A DNA stretch of 33,979 nucleotides from Actinomycetota bacterium (GCA_004366385.1 SIRU01000002.1:1-33979), one strand, 5' to 3'. Counted from the first letter of the stretch, positions 1 through 7,115 are shown. Translations and numbers: made by a program. The notes: a model not told the origin generated them from the letters alone.

Positions 1-486
1 CGGGAGGTGCAGCGGGTCGCCGTCGGGCGGCACGACCGCCCCCTTCGCCTCGAGCGTGGCCCGGTAGCGGACGGCGCCGGAGCCGACGCAGAGCGTCCCC
101 GGCTCGACCTCGAGGTCGTCGGGCGCGAGCGCGAGCGGACCCGGCACGAAGACCTCGCGCCGGCGCGCGTCGACGACCGGGACGGCGCGCTCGGCGCCGG
201 CCGCGAGCGCGTCGAGCGTGGAGACGCCCGCGACCGGGAGGTCGAGCGCGAGCGCGAGCCCGCGCGCGGTGGCGAGGCCGATGCGTGTGCTCGTGAAGCT
301 CCCCGGGCCGGTGCCGGTGACGAGCGCGTCGAGGTCGCGCGGCGTGACGCCTGCCCCCTCGAGCAGCGCGTCGACGTCCTCGAGCAGCGCGCGCGCCTCT
401 CCCACACGCTCGCCGAGCACGCGCCCGTCCTCGAGCAGCGCCGAGGTGGCGACGTCGGTGGCGGTGTCGAACGCGAGCACGAGCAT
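1..486 (-). CDS. tsaB: TsaB, t6A tRNA modification (3' end outside window)
   Basis: Partner of TsaD and TsaE in making threonylcarbamoyladenosine (t6A) at position 37 of ANN-decoding tRNAs. TsaB is the non-catalytic ASKHA-fold subunit that binds TsaD. Reading from ATG at 486, the first 162 codons are open to base 1 with no stop. The N-terminus has the family's FDTAT strand (residues 6-10) and the conserved GPGSFT block at 60-65, followed by RIGLATARGLALAL. The usual length is about 200-230 residues, so roughly a quarter is missing beyond the edge. Its ATG overlaps the tsaE stop (TGATG), which implies translational coupling in a UDG-tsaE-tsaB operon. The block GPGSFTSTRIG departs from the common GPGSFTGLRIG. 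Family assignment is firm; completeness cannot be judged. Confidence 0.88.
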   Translation of the reverse strand, partial: MLVLAFDTATDVATSALLEDGRVLGERVGEARALLEDVDALLEGAGVTPRDLDALVTGTGPGSFTSTRIGLATARGLALALDLPVAGVSTLDALAAGAERAVPVVDARRREVFVPGPLALAPDDLEVEPGTLCVGSGAVRYRATLEAKGAVVPPDGDPLHLP

Positions 487-929
487 CAGCCGATCCCTTC
501 TAGCAAGGCGTCGTCGGCCGAGACGAGCTGGAGCGCACGCCGGTCGCCCCCCGCGTGCTCGAGCCGGACGGCGACGCGAGCCTCGGGCAGCGCTCCGGCC
601 CCCGCCTCGGGCCACTCGACGAAGACGATCGCGTCGTCGAAGTACGGCTCCAGGTCGCCCCACTCCGCGGGCGAGAGCCCGGTGAAGCGGTAGAGGTCGA
701 GGTGCGACACGTCCACACGCCCTTCGTAGCGGTGGCCGATCGTGAACGTCGGGCTGGTCACGGGTGCGGTGACCCCGAGCGCGCGGCAGGCGCCGCGGAC
801 GAACGTCGTCTTCCCGCTGCCGAGCTCGCCCGAGACGGTGACGACGTCGCCCGGCCGGAGCCTGGCCGCCAGCCGCGCGGCGACCTCCTCGGTCTCCTCC
901 GCGGAGGCCGTCGCGAGCGTGATGCGCAC
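486..929 (-). CDS. tsaE: TsaE, P-loop ATPase for t6A biosynthesis
   Basis: A 147-residue P-loop ATPase (YjeE family) that supports turnover of the TsaB-TsaD complex in t6A synthesis. The Walker A motif GELGSGKT is at residues 34-41. The family's SPTFTI segment (59-64), HLDLYR (76-81) and FVEWPE (103-108, Walker B-like) are all present. I chose GTG at 929 because the protein then begins a few residues before the conserved first strand, and it lies 8 bases after the UDG stop (938). The frame stays open upstream through the UDG gene, but that extension is not family-like. The stop overlaps the tsaB ATG by one base. Length fits the family (about 140-160 residues). Confidence 0.9.
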   Translation of the reverse strand: MRITLATASAEETEEVAARLAARLRPGDVVTVSGELGSGKTTFVRGACRALGVTAPVTSPTFTIGHRYEGRVDVSHLDLYRFTGLSPAEWGDLEPYFDDAIVFVEWPEAGAGALPEARVAVRLEHAGGDRRALQLVSADDALLEGIG

Positions 930-937
930 CGCTGCGC

Positions 938-1597
938 TCAGAAGAGGCCGAGCTGGACGGGCTCCGGCTCGGGCTCGGCCTGCGCGTCCGGCTCCGGCGC
1001 CGCGACCGGCTCCGCGAGCGTGCGCTCGAGCAGCGCCGGGATGCGCGCGAAGTCCTCCTCGAGCACCTTCAGCATCGACGGCGTGTAGAGCGCCGCGGCC
1101 GGGTGGTAGAGCGGGTACAGCGAGACCGTCCGCGACCCGAGCGTGACCTCCTGCTCGTGCCCGTGGACGCGCGTGATCCCGGCTGGCCTGCCGGAGAGGA
1201 GCTTCGTCGCGAAGTTCCCGAGCGTCGCGACGAGCGTCGGCTGGATCAGCTCGATCTTCCGGAACAAGTGCTGCTCGCACGCGCTGATCTCATCGGGGAG
1301 CGGATCGCGGTTCCCGGGCGGTCGGCACATGAGGACATTCGCGACGAAGACGTCCGCCCGGGTCAGGCCGATTCCCGCGAGCAGCTGGTCGAGGAGCTTC
1401 CCCGCCTGCCCGACGAAGGGGACGCCCTGCTGGTCCTCGTGGAAGCCCGGCGCCTCGCCGACGAACATGAGGTCCGCATCCGGGCTCCCGGAACCGAAGA
1501 CGACCTGCGTGCGCCCCTTCGCGAGGGCACAGCGCGTGCACGAGCTCGTCTGCTCCGCGTACTCCCGGAGCGCCGCTGCGCGCTCGACGGCATCCAT
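938..1597 (-). CDS. Family-4 (4Fe-4S) uracil-DNA glycosylase with C-terminal clamp-like motif
   Basis: Removes uracil from DNA at the first step of base excision repair. A 219-residue family-4 enzyme. Cys20-x2-Cys23 together with Cys91 and Cys107 (15 residues apart) match the iron-sulfur ligand pattern. Motif A is GEAPG at 47-51 in the active site, followed by VPFVGQAGKLLD, and the YHP motif is at 164-166. Residues about 197-214 form an E/P/A-rich linker, and the protein ends in QLGLF, close to the bacterial beta-clamp consensus QL(S/D)LF. ATG at 1597 is preferred over upstream in-frame starts because those would add a low-complexity Ala/Arg leader, and because a -10-like TAGACT lies 8 bases upstream. 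First gene of the tsaE-tsaB operon. Confidence 0.92.
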   Translation of the reverse strand: MDAVERAAALREYAEQTSSCTRCALAKGRTQVVFGSGSPDADLMFVGEAPGFHEDQQGVPFVGQAGKLLDQLLAGIGLTRADVFVANVLMCRPPGNRDPLPDEISACEQHLFRKIELIQPTLVATLGNFATKLLSGRPAGITRVHGHEQEVTLGSRTVSLYPLYHPAAALYTPSMLKVLEEDFARIPALLERTLAEPVAAPEPDAQAEPEPEPVQLGLF

Positions 1598-1605
1598 CGG
1601 GGGCC

Positions 1606-1611
1606 AGTCTA
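1606..1611 (-). promoter_or_regulatory. -10 element (TAGACT) of the UDG-tsaE-tsaB operon
   Basis: TAGACT on the minus strand ends 8 bases before the ATG at 1597, fitting a leaderless or nearly leaderless transcript. There is no Shine-Dalgarno sequence before that ATG. No convincing -35 element was identified. Confidence 0.5.
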
Positions 1612-1670
1612 CGCCGCCGCCCGGATGCGCCCGCGAGCGCCCGGGCCGGCTCCTCCGTCCGGCGCGTGCG

Positions 1671-1892
1671 TCAGTGGCCGCAGCCGCACGAGCCGCCGCA
1701 GCAGCCGCCGCCCGCACCGGTGGGCCCGGCGAAGGACGGCTTCGACTGCGACCCGACGACTGCGAATGTCGAGAGCTGCTTCAGCACCTTGGCCGCGCCG
1801 CACTCGGGGCAGGTGACCGCCTGCTCGGAGCTCCGGACGAGCTCCTCGAAGTGCGACTCGCACTCCATGCACGCGTACTCGTAGATCGGCAT
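1671..1892 (-). CDS. FmdB-family zinc ribbon protein
   Basis: A 73-residue protein that opens with the family signature MPIYEYAC and has a four-Cys zinc ribbon (Cys8, Cys11, Cys28, Cys31). A Gly/Ser-rich tail follows and ends in a Cys/His cluster (Cys64, Cys65, Cys69, Cys71, His73), which could bind a second metal. FmdB-type proteins are called putative regulatory proteins after a methylotroph locus, but their function is not settled. ATG at 1892 gives the exact family N-terminus and has a -10 element TACACT six bases upstream, so the message is probably leaderless. It is divergent from the acetyltransferase gene with only 23 bases between start codons. Confidence 0.87.
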   Translation of the reverse strand: MPIYEYACMECESHFEELVRSSEQAVTCPECGAAKVLKQLSTFAVVGSQSKPSFAGPTGAGGGCCGGSCGCGH

Positions 1893-1915
1893 CACCCGAG
1901 TGTACTGTCGCCGCC
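1893..1915. promoter_or_regulatory. Bidirectional promoter with overlapping -10 elements
   Basis: The whole 23-base gap between two divergent genes. Minus-strand TACACT (1904-1899) lies 6 bases from the ATG at 1892. Plus-strand TACTGT (1903-1908) lies 7 bases from the GTG at 1916. The two hexamers share the TA at 1903-1904 and read outward. Neither gene has a Shine-Dalgarno sequence, and no room remains for one. Each -35 region would lie in the opposite coding region. Confidence 0.62.
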
Positions 1916-2503
1916 GTGGAGCGGTGGACCGTCCCCGTGCTCGAAGGCCGGATCGTCCGGCTGGAGCCGCTCGCGCCCAGGCACGAGGAGGGGCTCTGGG
2001 AGGCGTCTCGGGACGAGCGCACGTGGCGCTGGTTGAGCGTCGTCCAGCCGCGCACGCGAGAGGAGTGGCACGCGTTCGTCGGGCCGGCGCTCGCCGCCGC
2101 GGCGGCCGGCACGGAGCTCCCACTCGTGACGCTCCACCGCGGACGGGTCGTCGGCTCGACGCGGTTCCTCGCCCTGCGCCCCGAGCACCACTCAGTCGAG
2201 ATCGGCTGGACGTGGCTCCACCCTTCCGCGTGGGGGACAGGCGCGAACGTCGAGGCCAAGCTGCTCCAGCTCCGGCACGCGTTCGAGACCTGGGGCTGCC
2301 GGCGGGTCGAGCTGAAGACGGACGCGCTGAACGAGCGCTCGCGCGGAGCGCTCCACGCGCTCGGCGCCACCTTCGAAGGGATCCACCGGAAGCACATGCT
2401 CGTCCGCGGCGGCGAGAACCGCGACAGCGCCTGGTACAGCGTCACCGACGACGACTGGCCCCAGGTGCGCGCGCGGCTCGAGGCGCGGCTGCCGGCAGCC
2501 TGA
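1916..2503 (+). CDS. GNAT-family N-acetyltransferase (RimJ/RimL type)
   Basis: A 195-residue acetyl-CoA-dependent N-acetyltransferase. The start has the RimJ/RimL pattern LEGRIVRLEPLAPRHEEGLW. The central strand VVGSTRFLAL is followed by the conserved EIGWTWLHPSAWGTGANVEA region (about residues 100-119), which forms the pyrophosphate-binding loop. VELKTDALNERSRGALHALG matches the C-terminal half of the fold, and GATFEG continues the usual signature. The acceptor substrate (protein N-terminus, small molecule or antibiotic) cannot be told from sequence. GTG at 1916 is chosen because it begins just before the family N-terminus and has TACTGT seven bases upstream. Divergent from the FmdB-family gene. 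Confidence 0.87.
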   Translation: MERWTVPVLEGRIVRLEPLAPRHEEGLWEASRDERTWRWLSVVQPRTREEWHAFVGPALAAAAAGTELPLVTLHRGRVVGSTRFLALRPEHHSVEIGWTWLHPSAWGTGANVEAKLLQLRHAFETWGCRRVELKTDALNERSRGALHALGATFEGIHRKHMLVRGGENRDSAWYSVTDDDWPQVRARLEARLPAA

Positions 2504-2513
2504 AGCCCGGTGC

Positions 2514-2551
2514 TACCCTCCAGGCGCCCGGTATCCCCGAGGGAACTGGAG
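2514..2551 (+). promoter_or_regulatory. Putative -10 and Shine-Dalgarno for the pantothenate operon
   Basis: TACCCT at 2514-2519 resembles the TANNNT -10 elements elsewhere in the window. It lies 40 bases before the ATG at 2560, leaving a short leader. GGAG at 2548-2551 is a Shine-Dalgarno with an 8-base spacer. The assignment rests on position and motif only, and read-through from the acetyltransferase gene is also possible. Confidence 0.4.
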
Positions 2552-2559
2552 CCAGAGGA

Positions 2560-3291
2560 ATGATCGACAGCATTCAGGTCATCGGCGCGCGCGGGCGCGT
2601 CGGCTCGACGGTGAGCGCGCGGCTCGCGGAGCGAGGCGTGCCCATGGTCGAAGACGGCGCCGGCCTCGTCCTCCTCTGCGTTCCGGACCGCGCGATCGCG
2701 GAGGTCGCCGCGGAGATCGCGCCCGGCCCGTGGATCGCGCACGTCAGCGGCGCGACACCGCTCTCCGCCCTCGACCCGCACGAGCGGCGTTTCGGGCTGC
2801 ACCCGCTGCAGTCGTTCTCGACCGCCCGCGGCCCCGAGCAGCTCGACGGCGCCTGGGCGGCCGTGACCGCGGAGACGGACGAGGCGCGCGAGGCGGGCGT
2901 CTGGCTCGCCGGGATCCTCGGCTTGCGCCCCTTCCTCCTCGACGACGCGGGCCGCGCCGCGTACCACGCAGGCGCGGCGATCGCGTCGAACTACCTGGTG
3001 ACGCTGCGCCGTGCCGCGGGCTCGCTGCTCGAGGCCGCCGGCGCGCCCCCCGAGGCGCTCGACGCGCTCATGCGCGGCGTCATCGACGGCGGCTTCGAGC
3101 TGACCGGCCCGATCGCACGCGGCGACTGGGAGACGCTCGAACGGCACCTCGAGGTCATCCGCGCCGAGCGGCCCGAGCTCGAGGGGCTCTACCTCGTCCT
3201 CGCCGAGGCGACCGCGGAGATCGCCGGCCGCGAGCTGCCGAAGGCACTTTGTGGCTCTGAGCCACAAAGTGTCGGGAGCCGCGGCCGATGA
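2560..3291 (+). CDS. Rossmann-like / DUF2520 oxidoreductase, first gene of pan operon
   Basis: A 243-residue protein with an N-terminal nucleotide-binding fold: strand IQVIGARGRVGS (residues 5-16) carries a GxxGxxG-type loop, followed by the second strand VLLCVPDRAI. The all-helical DUF2520 half begins near GLHPLQSFS and includes the AYHAGAAIASNYLV segment. This resembles 6-phosphogluconate dehydrogenase-like or ketopantoate reductase-like dehydrogenases. A DUF2520 gene directly before panC is also known in mycobacteria, so a reductase role in pantothenate synthesis is a fair hypothesis, not a demonstrated function. Its stop overlaps the panC start (ATGA). The last 14 residues (from LCGSEP) are encoded by a perfect DNA palindrome plus flank and look like an add-on. 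Confidence 0.85.
   Translation: MIDSIQVIGARGRVGSTVSARLAERGVPMVEDGAGLVLLCVPDRAIAEVAAEIAPGPWIAHVSGATPLSALDPHERRFGLHPLQSFSTARGPEQLDGAWAAVTAETDEAREAGVWLAGILGLRPFLLDDAGRAAYHAGAAIASNYLVTLRRAAGSLLEAAGAPPEALDALMRGVIDGGFELTGPIARGDWETLERHLEVIRAERPELEGLYLVLAEATAEIAGRELPKALCGSEPQSVGSRGR
3245..3271. repeat. Perfect 13-bp palindrome, REP-like, inside 3' end of DUF2520 gene
   Basis: Arms CACTTTGTGGCTC (3245-3257) and GAGCCACAAAGTG (3259-3271) are exact reverse complements around one base. The element is noticeably richer in A/T than its surroundings. It is translated as the C-terminal tail of the DUF2520 protein and stops just before the panC Shine-Dalgarno-like GGGAG (3274-3278). Such a hairpin could tune panC translation or be a mobile REP-type remnant. 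Confidence 0.7.
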
Positions 3292-4067
3292 AGGTCTGCC
3301 GCACCGTCGCGGAGATCCGCGCGGCGTCGACCTCGCACTCCCGCGGCTCGGTCGGGCTCGTCCCGACCATGGGCTCACTGCACGAGGGGCACCTCTCGCT
3401 CTTGCGTGCGGCGCGCGAGGAATGCGACACGGTGGTGATGAGCCTGTTCGTGAACCCAGCGCAGTTCGCCGAGGACGGCGACCTGGAGCGCTACCCGCGC
3501 GACGAGGCCCGCGACCTCGAGCTCGCGCGCGCGACCGGTGTCGACCTCGTCTTCGCCCCCTCCGCCGACGAGATGTACCCGCCCGGCTTCCAGACGTGGG
3601 TCGAGGTGGCGGAGCTCGGCTCGATCCTCGAGGGCGAGCACCGGCCGGGTCACTTCCGCGGCGTCGCGACCGTCGTCCTCAAGCTGTTCACGATCGTGCG
3701 GCCCGACCGCGCGTACTTCGGCCAGAAGGACGCGCAGCAGGTCGAGGTGCTGCGGCGGATGATCCGCGACCTCGCGCTCGAGGTGGAGCTGCGCGTGCTG
3801 CCGACCGTGCGCGACGCCGACGGCCTCGCGCTCTCCTCGCGCAACGCCTTCCTGACGCCGGAGGAGCGCGAGCGCGCCCTCGCCCTCCCCCGCGCCCTCT
3901 CGACCCGCGACCCGGTCGCCGCGAGGGCCGCGCTCGCAGAGAGCAACGGCCTCGTCGTCGACTACGTCGAGGTCGCCGACTTCGACCCGCCCGTCCTCGC
4001 CGGCGCCGTGCGCGTCGGCTCCACCCGCCTGGTCGACAACGTCCCGCTCGAAGGAGACGACGAATGA
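3288..4067 (+). CDS. panC: Pantothenate synthetase
   Basis: ATP-dependent condensation of pantoate with beta-alanine to pantothenate, in the cytosol. The 259-residue protein has the nucleotidyltransferase signature PTMGSLHEGH (26-35, HxGH type), FVNPAQF (54-60), GQKDAQQ (145-151) and SSRN (183-186, KMSKS-like position). The C-terminal domain is shorter than usual: only about 40 residues lie between the end of SSRNAFLTPEER and the closing DYVEVADFDP and TRLVDN motifs, so the protein falls about 20 residues below the typical 280. The conserved closing motifs remain, so this looks like an in-family deletion and not a truncation. ATG overlaps the upstream stop (ATGA), and its own stop overlaps the panB start the same way. 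Confidence 0.96.
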   Translation: MKVCRTVAEIRAASTSHSRGSVGLVPTMGSLHEGHLSLLRAAREECDTVVMSLFVNPAQFAEDGDLERYPRDEARDLELARATGVDLVFAPSADEMYPPGFQTWVEVAELGSILEGEHRPGHFRGVATVVLKLFTIVRPDRAYFGQKDAQQVEVLRRMIRDLALEVELRVLPTVRDADGLALSSRNAFLTPEERERALALPRALSTRDPVAARAALAESNGLVVDYVEVADFDPPVLAGAVRVGSTRLVDNVPLEGDDE

Positions 4068-4972
4068 GCATCCGCCCGCAGAAGCCCGCGCCCGCGACCC
4101 CTGCCCCTGGCAAGCTCCCCATCACCGAGCTCGCCGAGATGAAGGCGCGGCGGCAGCCGATCGTCATGGTCACGGCCTACGACGCCCCCGGAGGCCGTCT
4201 CGCCGACCAGGCAGGCGTCGACCTGGTTCTCGTCGGCGACTCGGCCGCGATGACCGTGCTCGGCCACGACTCGACCGTCCCCGCGACGATGGAGGAGATG
4301 CTGATCCTCACGCGCGCGGTCACGCGCGGCGCACGCAGGCCGCTCGTCGTCGCCGACATGCCGTTCGGCTCGTTCCAGGTGACCGACGAGGACGCCGTCC
4401 GCAACGCGATCCGCTTCGTGAAGGAGGCAGGGGCCGACGCCGTCAAGCTCGAGGGCGCGGGGCCGATGCTCTCGCGCGTGCGCGCGCTCGTCGGCGCGGG
4501 GATCCCGGTGATGGGCCACCTCGGCCTCACGCCGCAGTCGGCGACGATGCTCGGCGGCTTCAAGGCGCAGGGCCGCTCCGCAGAGAAGGCGCTCGCGCTG
4601 CTCGCGGACGCGCGCGCGCTCGAGGCTGCCGGCTGCTTCTCGCTCGTGCTCGAGGCGGTGCCGGAGCCGGTCGCGCGGCGCGTCTCCGAGGAGCTCGCGA
4701 TCCCGACGGTCGGGATCGGCGCGGGCGCGGCGACGGACGGGCAGGTGCTCGTGTGGCACGACCTGCTCGGGCTCTACGACGGCCGGGCCGCGCGCTTCGT
4801 CAAGCGCTACGCCGATGTGGGCGCGACGATCCGCGAGGCGCTGGAGGCGTACGCGGCCGACGTGCGCGAAGGGCACTTCCCCACCGAGGAGCACACGTAC
4901 GCGATGCCGGCGGAGGAGCTCGCGCTCTTCGAGCAGGCGGCGGGCACGGTCGACGCGAGGCGCGCCGGCTAG
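4064..4972 (+). CDS. panB: Ketopantoate hydroxymethyltransferase
   Basis: Transfers a hydroxymethyl group from methylenetetrahydrofolate to alpha-ketoisovalerate, the first committed step to pantothenate. A 302-residue TIM-barrel enzyme. MVTAYD is at 35-40, Mg-binding Asp59 in VGDS, Asp98 in VVADMPFGSF, Lys128 in AVKLEG, GHLGLTPQ at 151-158, Glu197 in VLEAVP and VGIGAGAATDGQ at 216-227. Residues 1-17 form a Pro/Ala-rich extension before the conserved core. A clear Shine-Dalgarno AAGGAG (4051-4056) lies inside the panC end with a 7-base spacer. The stop codon overlaps that of the convergent Yip1-family gene in the tetranucleotide CTAG. No panD or panE is in the window. Confidence 0.96.
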   Translation: MSIRPQKPAPATPAPGKLPITELAEMKARRQPIVMVTAYDAPGGRLADQAGVDLVLVGDSAAMTVLGHDSTVPATMEEMLILTRAVTRGARRPLVVADMPFGSFQVTDEDAVRNAIRFVKEAGADAVKLEGAGPMLSRVRALVGAGIPVMGHLGLTPQSATMLGGFKAQGRSAEKALALLADARALEAAGCFSLVLEAVPEPVARRVSEELAIPTVGIGAGAATDGQVLVWHDLLGLYDGRAARFVKRYADVGATIREALEAYAADVREGHFPTEEHTYAMPAEELALFEQAAGTVDARRAG

Positions 4973-5625
4973 GCGAGCAGGAACACGCCGACGATCCCGG
5001 CGAGCAACGCGCCGGCCGCGGCGACCGCTCCGAGCGAGCGCGGCCACGTCCAGCCGTGCACGACCTTGACGCCGAGGACGAGCAGCCCGAGCGACCACAC
5101 GGCGAAGCCGACCTGGAGCGCGACCAGCACGCTCTCCCCCGCTCCCTCGTCCGTCCCGCCCGCGCGGAAGGTGTCGCCGCCGAAGAGCGCGAGCCGGAGC
5201 GGCAGCAGCAGGAGGAACGATGCGGCGAGCGGGACCGCCGCGAACGCGACGATCTGCCGCTCGCGCCGGAACGCCCCCTGGCTCCCGAGCAGGCGCGTGC
5301 CGAAGTGGAGCGCGAAGCCGAGCACGAAGTACCCGACGGCGCCGTAGATCCCACCCGCGACGAACGTCCAGACCGCGAGCAGCAGCGGGTCGTACTCGGG
5401 GTTGTCGAGGAGCCCGCTCGCTGTCGGGCTCGCGAGCACGCCCGCCGCCCCGGCAAGCAGGACGAGGAGCAGGATCGGCTCCGAGCGCGCGCCGACGTCC
5501 TCAGGGTCGTCCTCGCGGAGCGCGACGAACACGGGCCGCGGGCTCAGCAGGGTCGCGGGGACCCGGAGCCACCACGCGCGCTCGGGCGTGAGCTCGTCGT
5601 GCGGGCCGGCCGTCTCGCGGAGCAC
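4969..5625 (-). CDS. Yip1-family membrane protein
   Basis: A 218-residue integral membrane protein of the Yip1/YIP1-like type. After about 45 N-terminal cytosolic residues (WWLRVPATLLSPRPVFVALRED resembles the family opening) there are five hydrophobic segments, at roughly residues 50-70, 83-112, 122-147, 160-187 and 195-218. The protein ends inside the last helix. Function in bacteria is unknown. GTG at 5625 is selected because TACGCT lies exactly 6 bases upstream, the same spacing seen at other leaderless genes here, and no Shine-Dalgarno is present. It converges with panB, their stops overlapping in CTAG. Confidence 0.75.
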   Translation of the reverse strand: MLRETAGPHDELTPERAWWLRVPATLLSPRPVFVALREDDPEDVGARSEPILLLVLLAGAAGVLASPTASGLLDNPEYDPLLLAVWTFVAGGIYGAVGYFVLGFALHFGTRLLGSQGAFRRERQIVAFAAVPLAASFLLLLPLRLALFGGDTFRAGGTDEGAGESVLVALQVGFAVWSLGLLVLGVKVVHGWTWPRSLGAVAAAGALLAGIVGVFLLA

Positions 5626-5631
5626 GCCGGG

Positions 5632-5637
5632 AGCGTA
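5632..5637 (-). promoter_or_regulatory. -10 element (TACGCT) of the Yip1-family gene
   Basis: TACGCT on the minus strand, 6 bases before the GTG at 5625. It supports this start and a leaderless transcript. Confidence 0.55.
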
Positions 5638-5660
5638 GCCCCCGGCGGTCGGGAGCGCGG

Positions 5661-7115
5661 TCAGCCGGCGACGTGCGGGCCGCCGAGCACGATGCGGTCG
5701 AGGTCGCCGAGCGCGTCCACGTGCTCCTCGATCGGGACCGCGGAGAGCCCTCCGACCGTCACCTTCACGACCCGGCCGTCGCTCCGGACGTACCGCACGC
5801 GCTCTCCCGGCGACGCGAAGCCCGTGACGTCCACGATGCGCAGCGTGTCGGCGTCCTCGACCTCGAGCTTCCCCGTCGCGACCGTCGGGTCCGGCTGGCT
5901 CGGGCGCACCAGCCGCAGCCGGCCGCCGAGGTCGACGACGTCGGTCACGCCCCAGAGCGCGGCGAACCGCCCCGTGAACGACGCGAGGTCCGCCGCCGGC
6001 TCCGCCGCCGGCTTCTCGGCGTTCTCGAGCGCCAGGTCGATCAGCTTGACGGCGCCCTGTACGAGCTCGCGCGCGGGGCCGTCGATCGCGTTCGTGAGCA
6101 CGACGACGGTGAGGCCGTCCTGCGGGTCGACGACCGTGCGCGTGATGTGGCCGGGGAAGCCGCCGCCGTGGCCGATCGTCCGCCGCTCCGCGATCGTCAC
6201 GATGTCGAAGCCGAGCCCGTACCGGTCGTCCGTGCCCTCGATCTCCCACTCGCCGCGCTGCATCCGCCGCTTGCTCGCGTCGCTGAGCAGCCGCTCGTCG
6301 CCGAGCACGTGAGCCGCCGCGTACCGGCAGAGATCCTCGGCGGTGGAGAAGAAACCGGTCGCTGCCGCGAGCGCGCGCGTGTCGACCGGGTCGATCGGCA
6401 GCCGCCGGTCGAGCGCCTCCAGGCCCGTGTAGCCCGTGGCGTACTCGCCCGAGCGGGCCTGGTCGAGCTCGGGGCCGGTGCTCTCCAGGGCGAGCCGGCC
6501 GACGACGTGCTCCTGCACGTACTCGGCGTACGGCAGGCCGCTGGCGGACTCGATCACGAGCCCGAGCACGCCGTAGCCGATGTTCGAGTACTTGAAGCGC
6601 TCGTTCCGCTCGAGGACGTCGGGCTCGTCGAGGCAGGCGGCGACGAGCGCGTCCGCATCGGGGAACTCGCGCCGGAGCTGCCAGAAGTCCGCCTCGTGGC
6701 TGTCGCGCACGACCCCGCCGCCGTGCGCGAGGAGCTCCGCGAGCGTGCGGTCGGCGATCGGCGAGCCCGCGAGCGCGGCGACGTGCTCGCCGGCGGTGTC
6801 GTCCAGCCGCAGCGCCGCCGCCTCGACGAGCTGCAGGACCGCAGTCGCCGTGAACGTCTTCGAGTGCGACGCGATCCGGAACAGGTGCGCCGTGGTCAGC
6901 TCCTCGCCGGGATCGTCGGCGCCGTCCGTCCCCGGGAGCCTGGCGAAACCGTGCGCGGACGAGAGCAGCACGTCGCCGGTGACCGCGACGGCGACCTGGA
7001 CGCCGGGGACTCGCTGCGTGCGCGCGCGAAGCGCGATCCACGTGTCCGCGTAGCGCGCCGCCGCGCGGACGACCTCCCGCTGCTCGGAGGTCAGAGGCTC
7101 GCGTCGGGTCGCCAC
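5661..7115 (-). CDS. Serine hydrolase, beta-lactamase/esterase class C family
   Basis: A 484-residue serine hydrolase of the penicillin-binding-protein-like fold. The catalytic SxxK is S83-H-S-K86, the YxN motif is Y176-S-N178, and HGG at 316-318 stands in the KTG position (GHGGGFPGH). A C-terminal beta-rich region of about 120 residues (from about 370) resembles the lipocalin-like extension found in this family. There is no signal peptide, so a cytosolic peptidase, esterase or amidohydrolase is more likely than a true beta-lactamase; the substrate is unknown. GTG at 7115 has TAGGGT six bases upstream and no Shine-Dalgarno. It is divergent from the thioesterase gene. Confidence 0.88.
   Translation of the reverse strand: MATRREPLTSEQREVVRAAARYADTWIALRARTQRVPGVQVAVAVTGDVLLSSAHGFARLPGTDGADDPGEELTTAHLFRIASHSKTFTATAVLQLVEAAALRLDDTAGEHVAALAGSPIADRTLAELLAHGGGVVRDSHEADFWQLRREFPDADALVAACLDEPDVLERNERFKYSNIGYGVLGLVIESASGLPYAEYVQEHVVGRLALESTGPELDQARSGEYATGYTGLEALDRRLPIDPVDTRALAAATGFFSTAEDLCRYAAAHVLGDERLLSDASKRRMQRGEWEIEGTDDRYGLGFDIVTIAERRTIGHGGGFPGHITRTVVDPQDGLTVVVLTNAIDGPARELVQGAVKLIDLALENAEKPAAEPAADLASFTGRFAALWGVTDVVDLGGRLRLVRPSQPDPTVATGKLEVEDADTLRIVDVTGFASPGERVRYVRSDGRVVKVTVGGLSAVPIEEHVDALGDLDRIVLGGPHVAG

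Noticed and set aside
5661-7115. Annotation as an antibiotic-resistance beta-lactamase
   Set aside because: There is no signal peptide, and the HGG motif and long C-terminal domain fit esterase/peptidase members; resistance is not supported.
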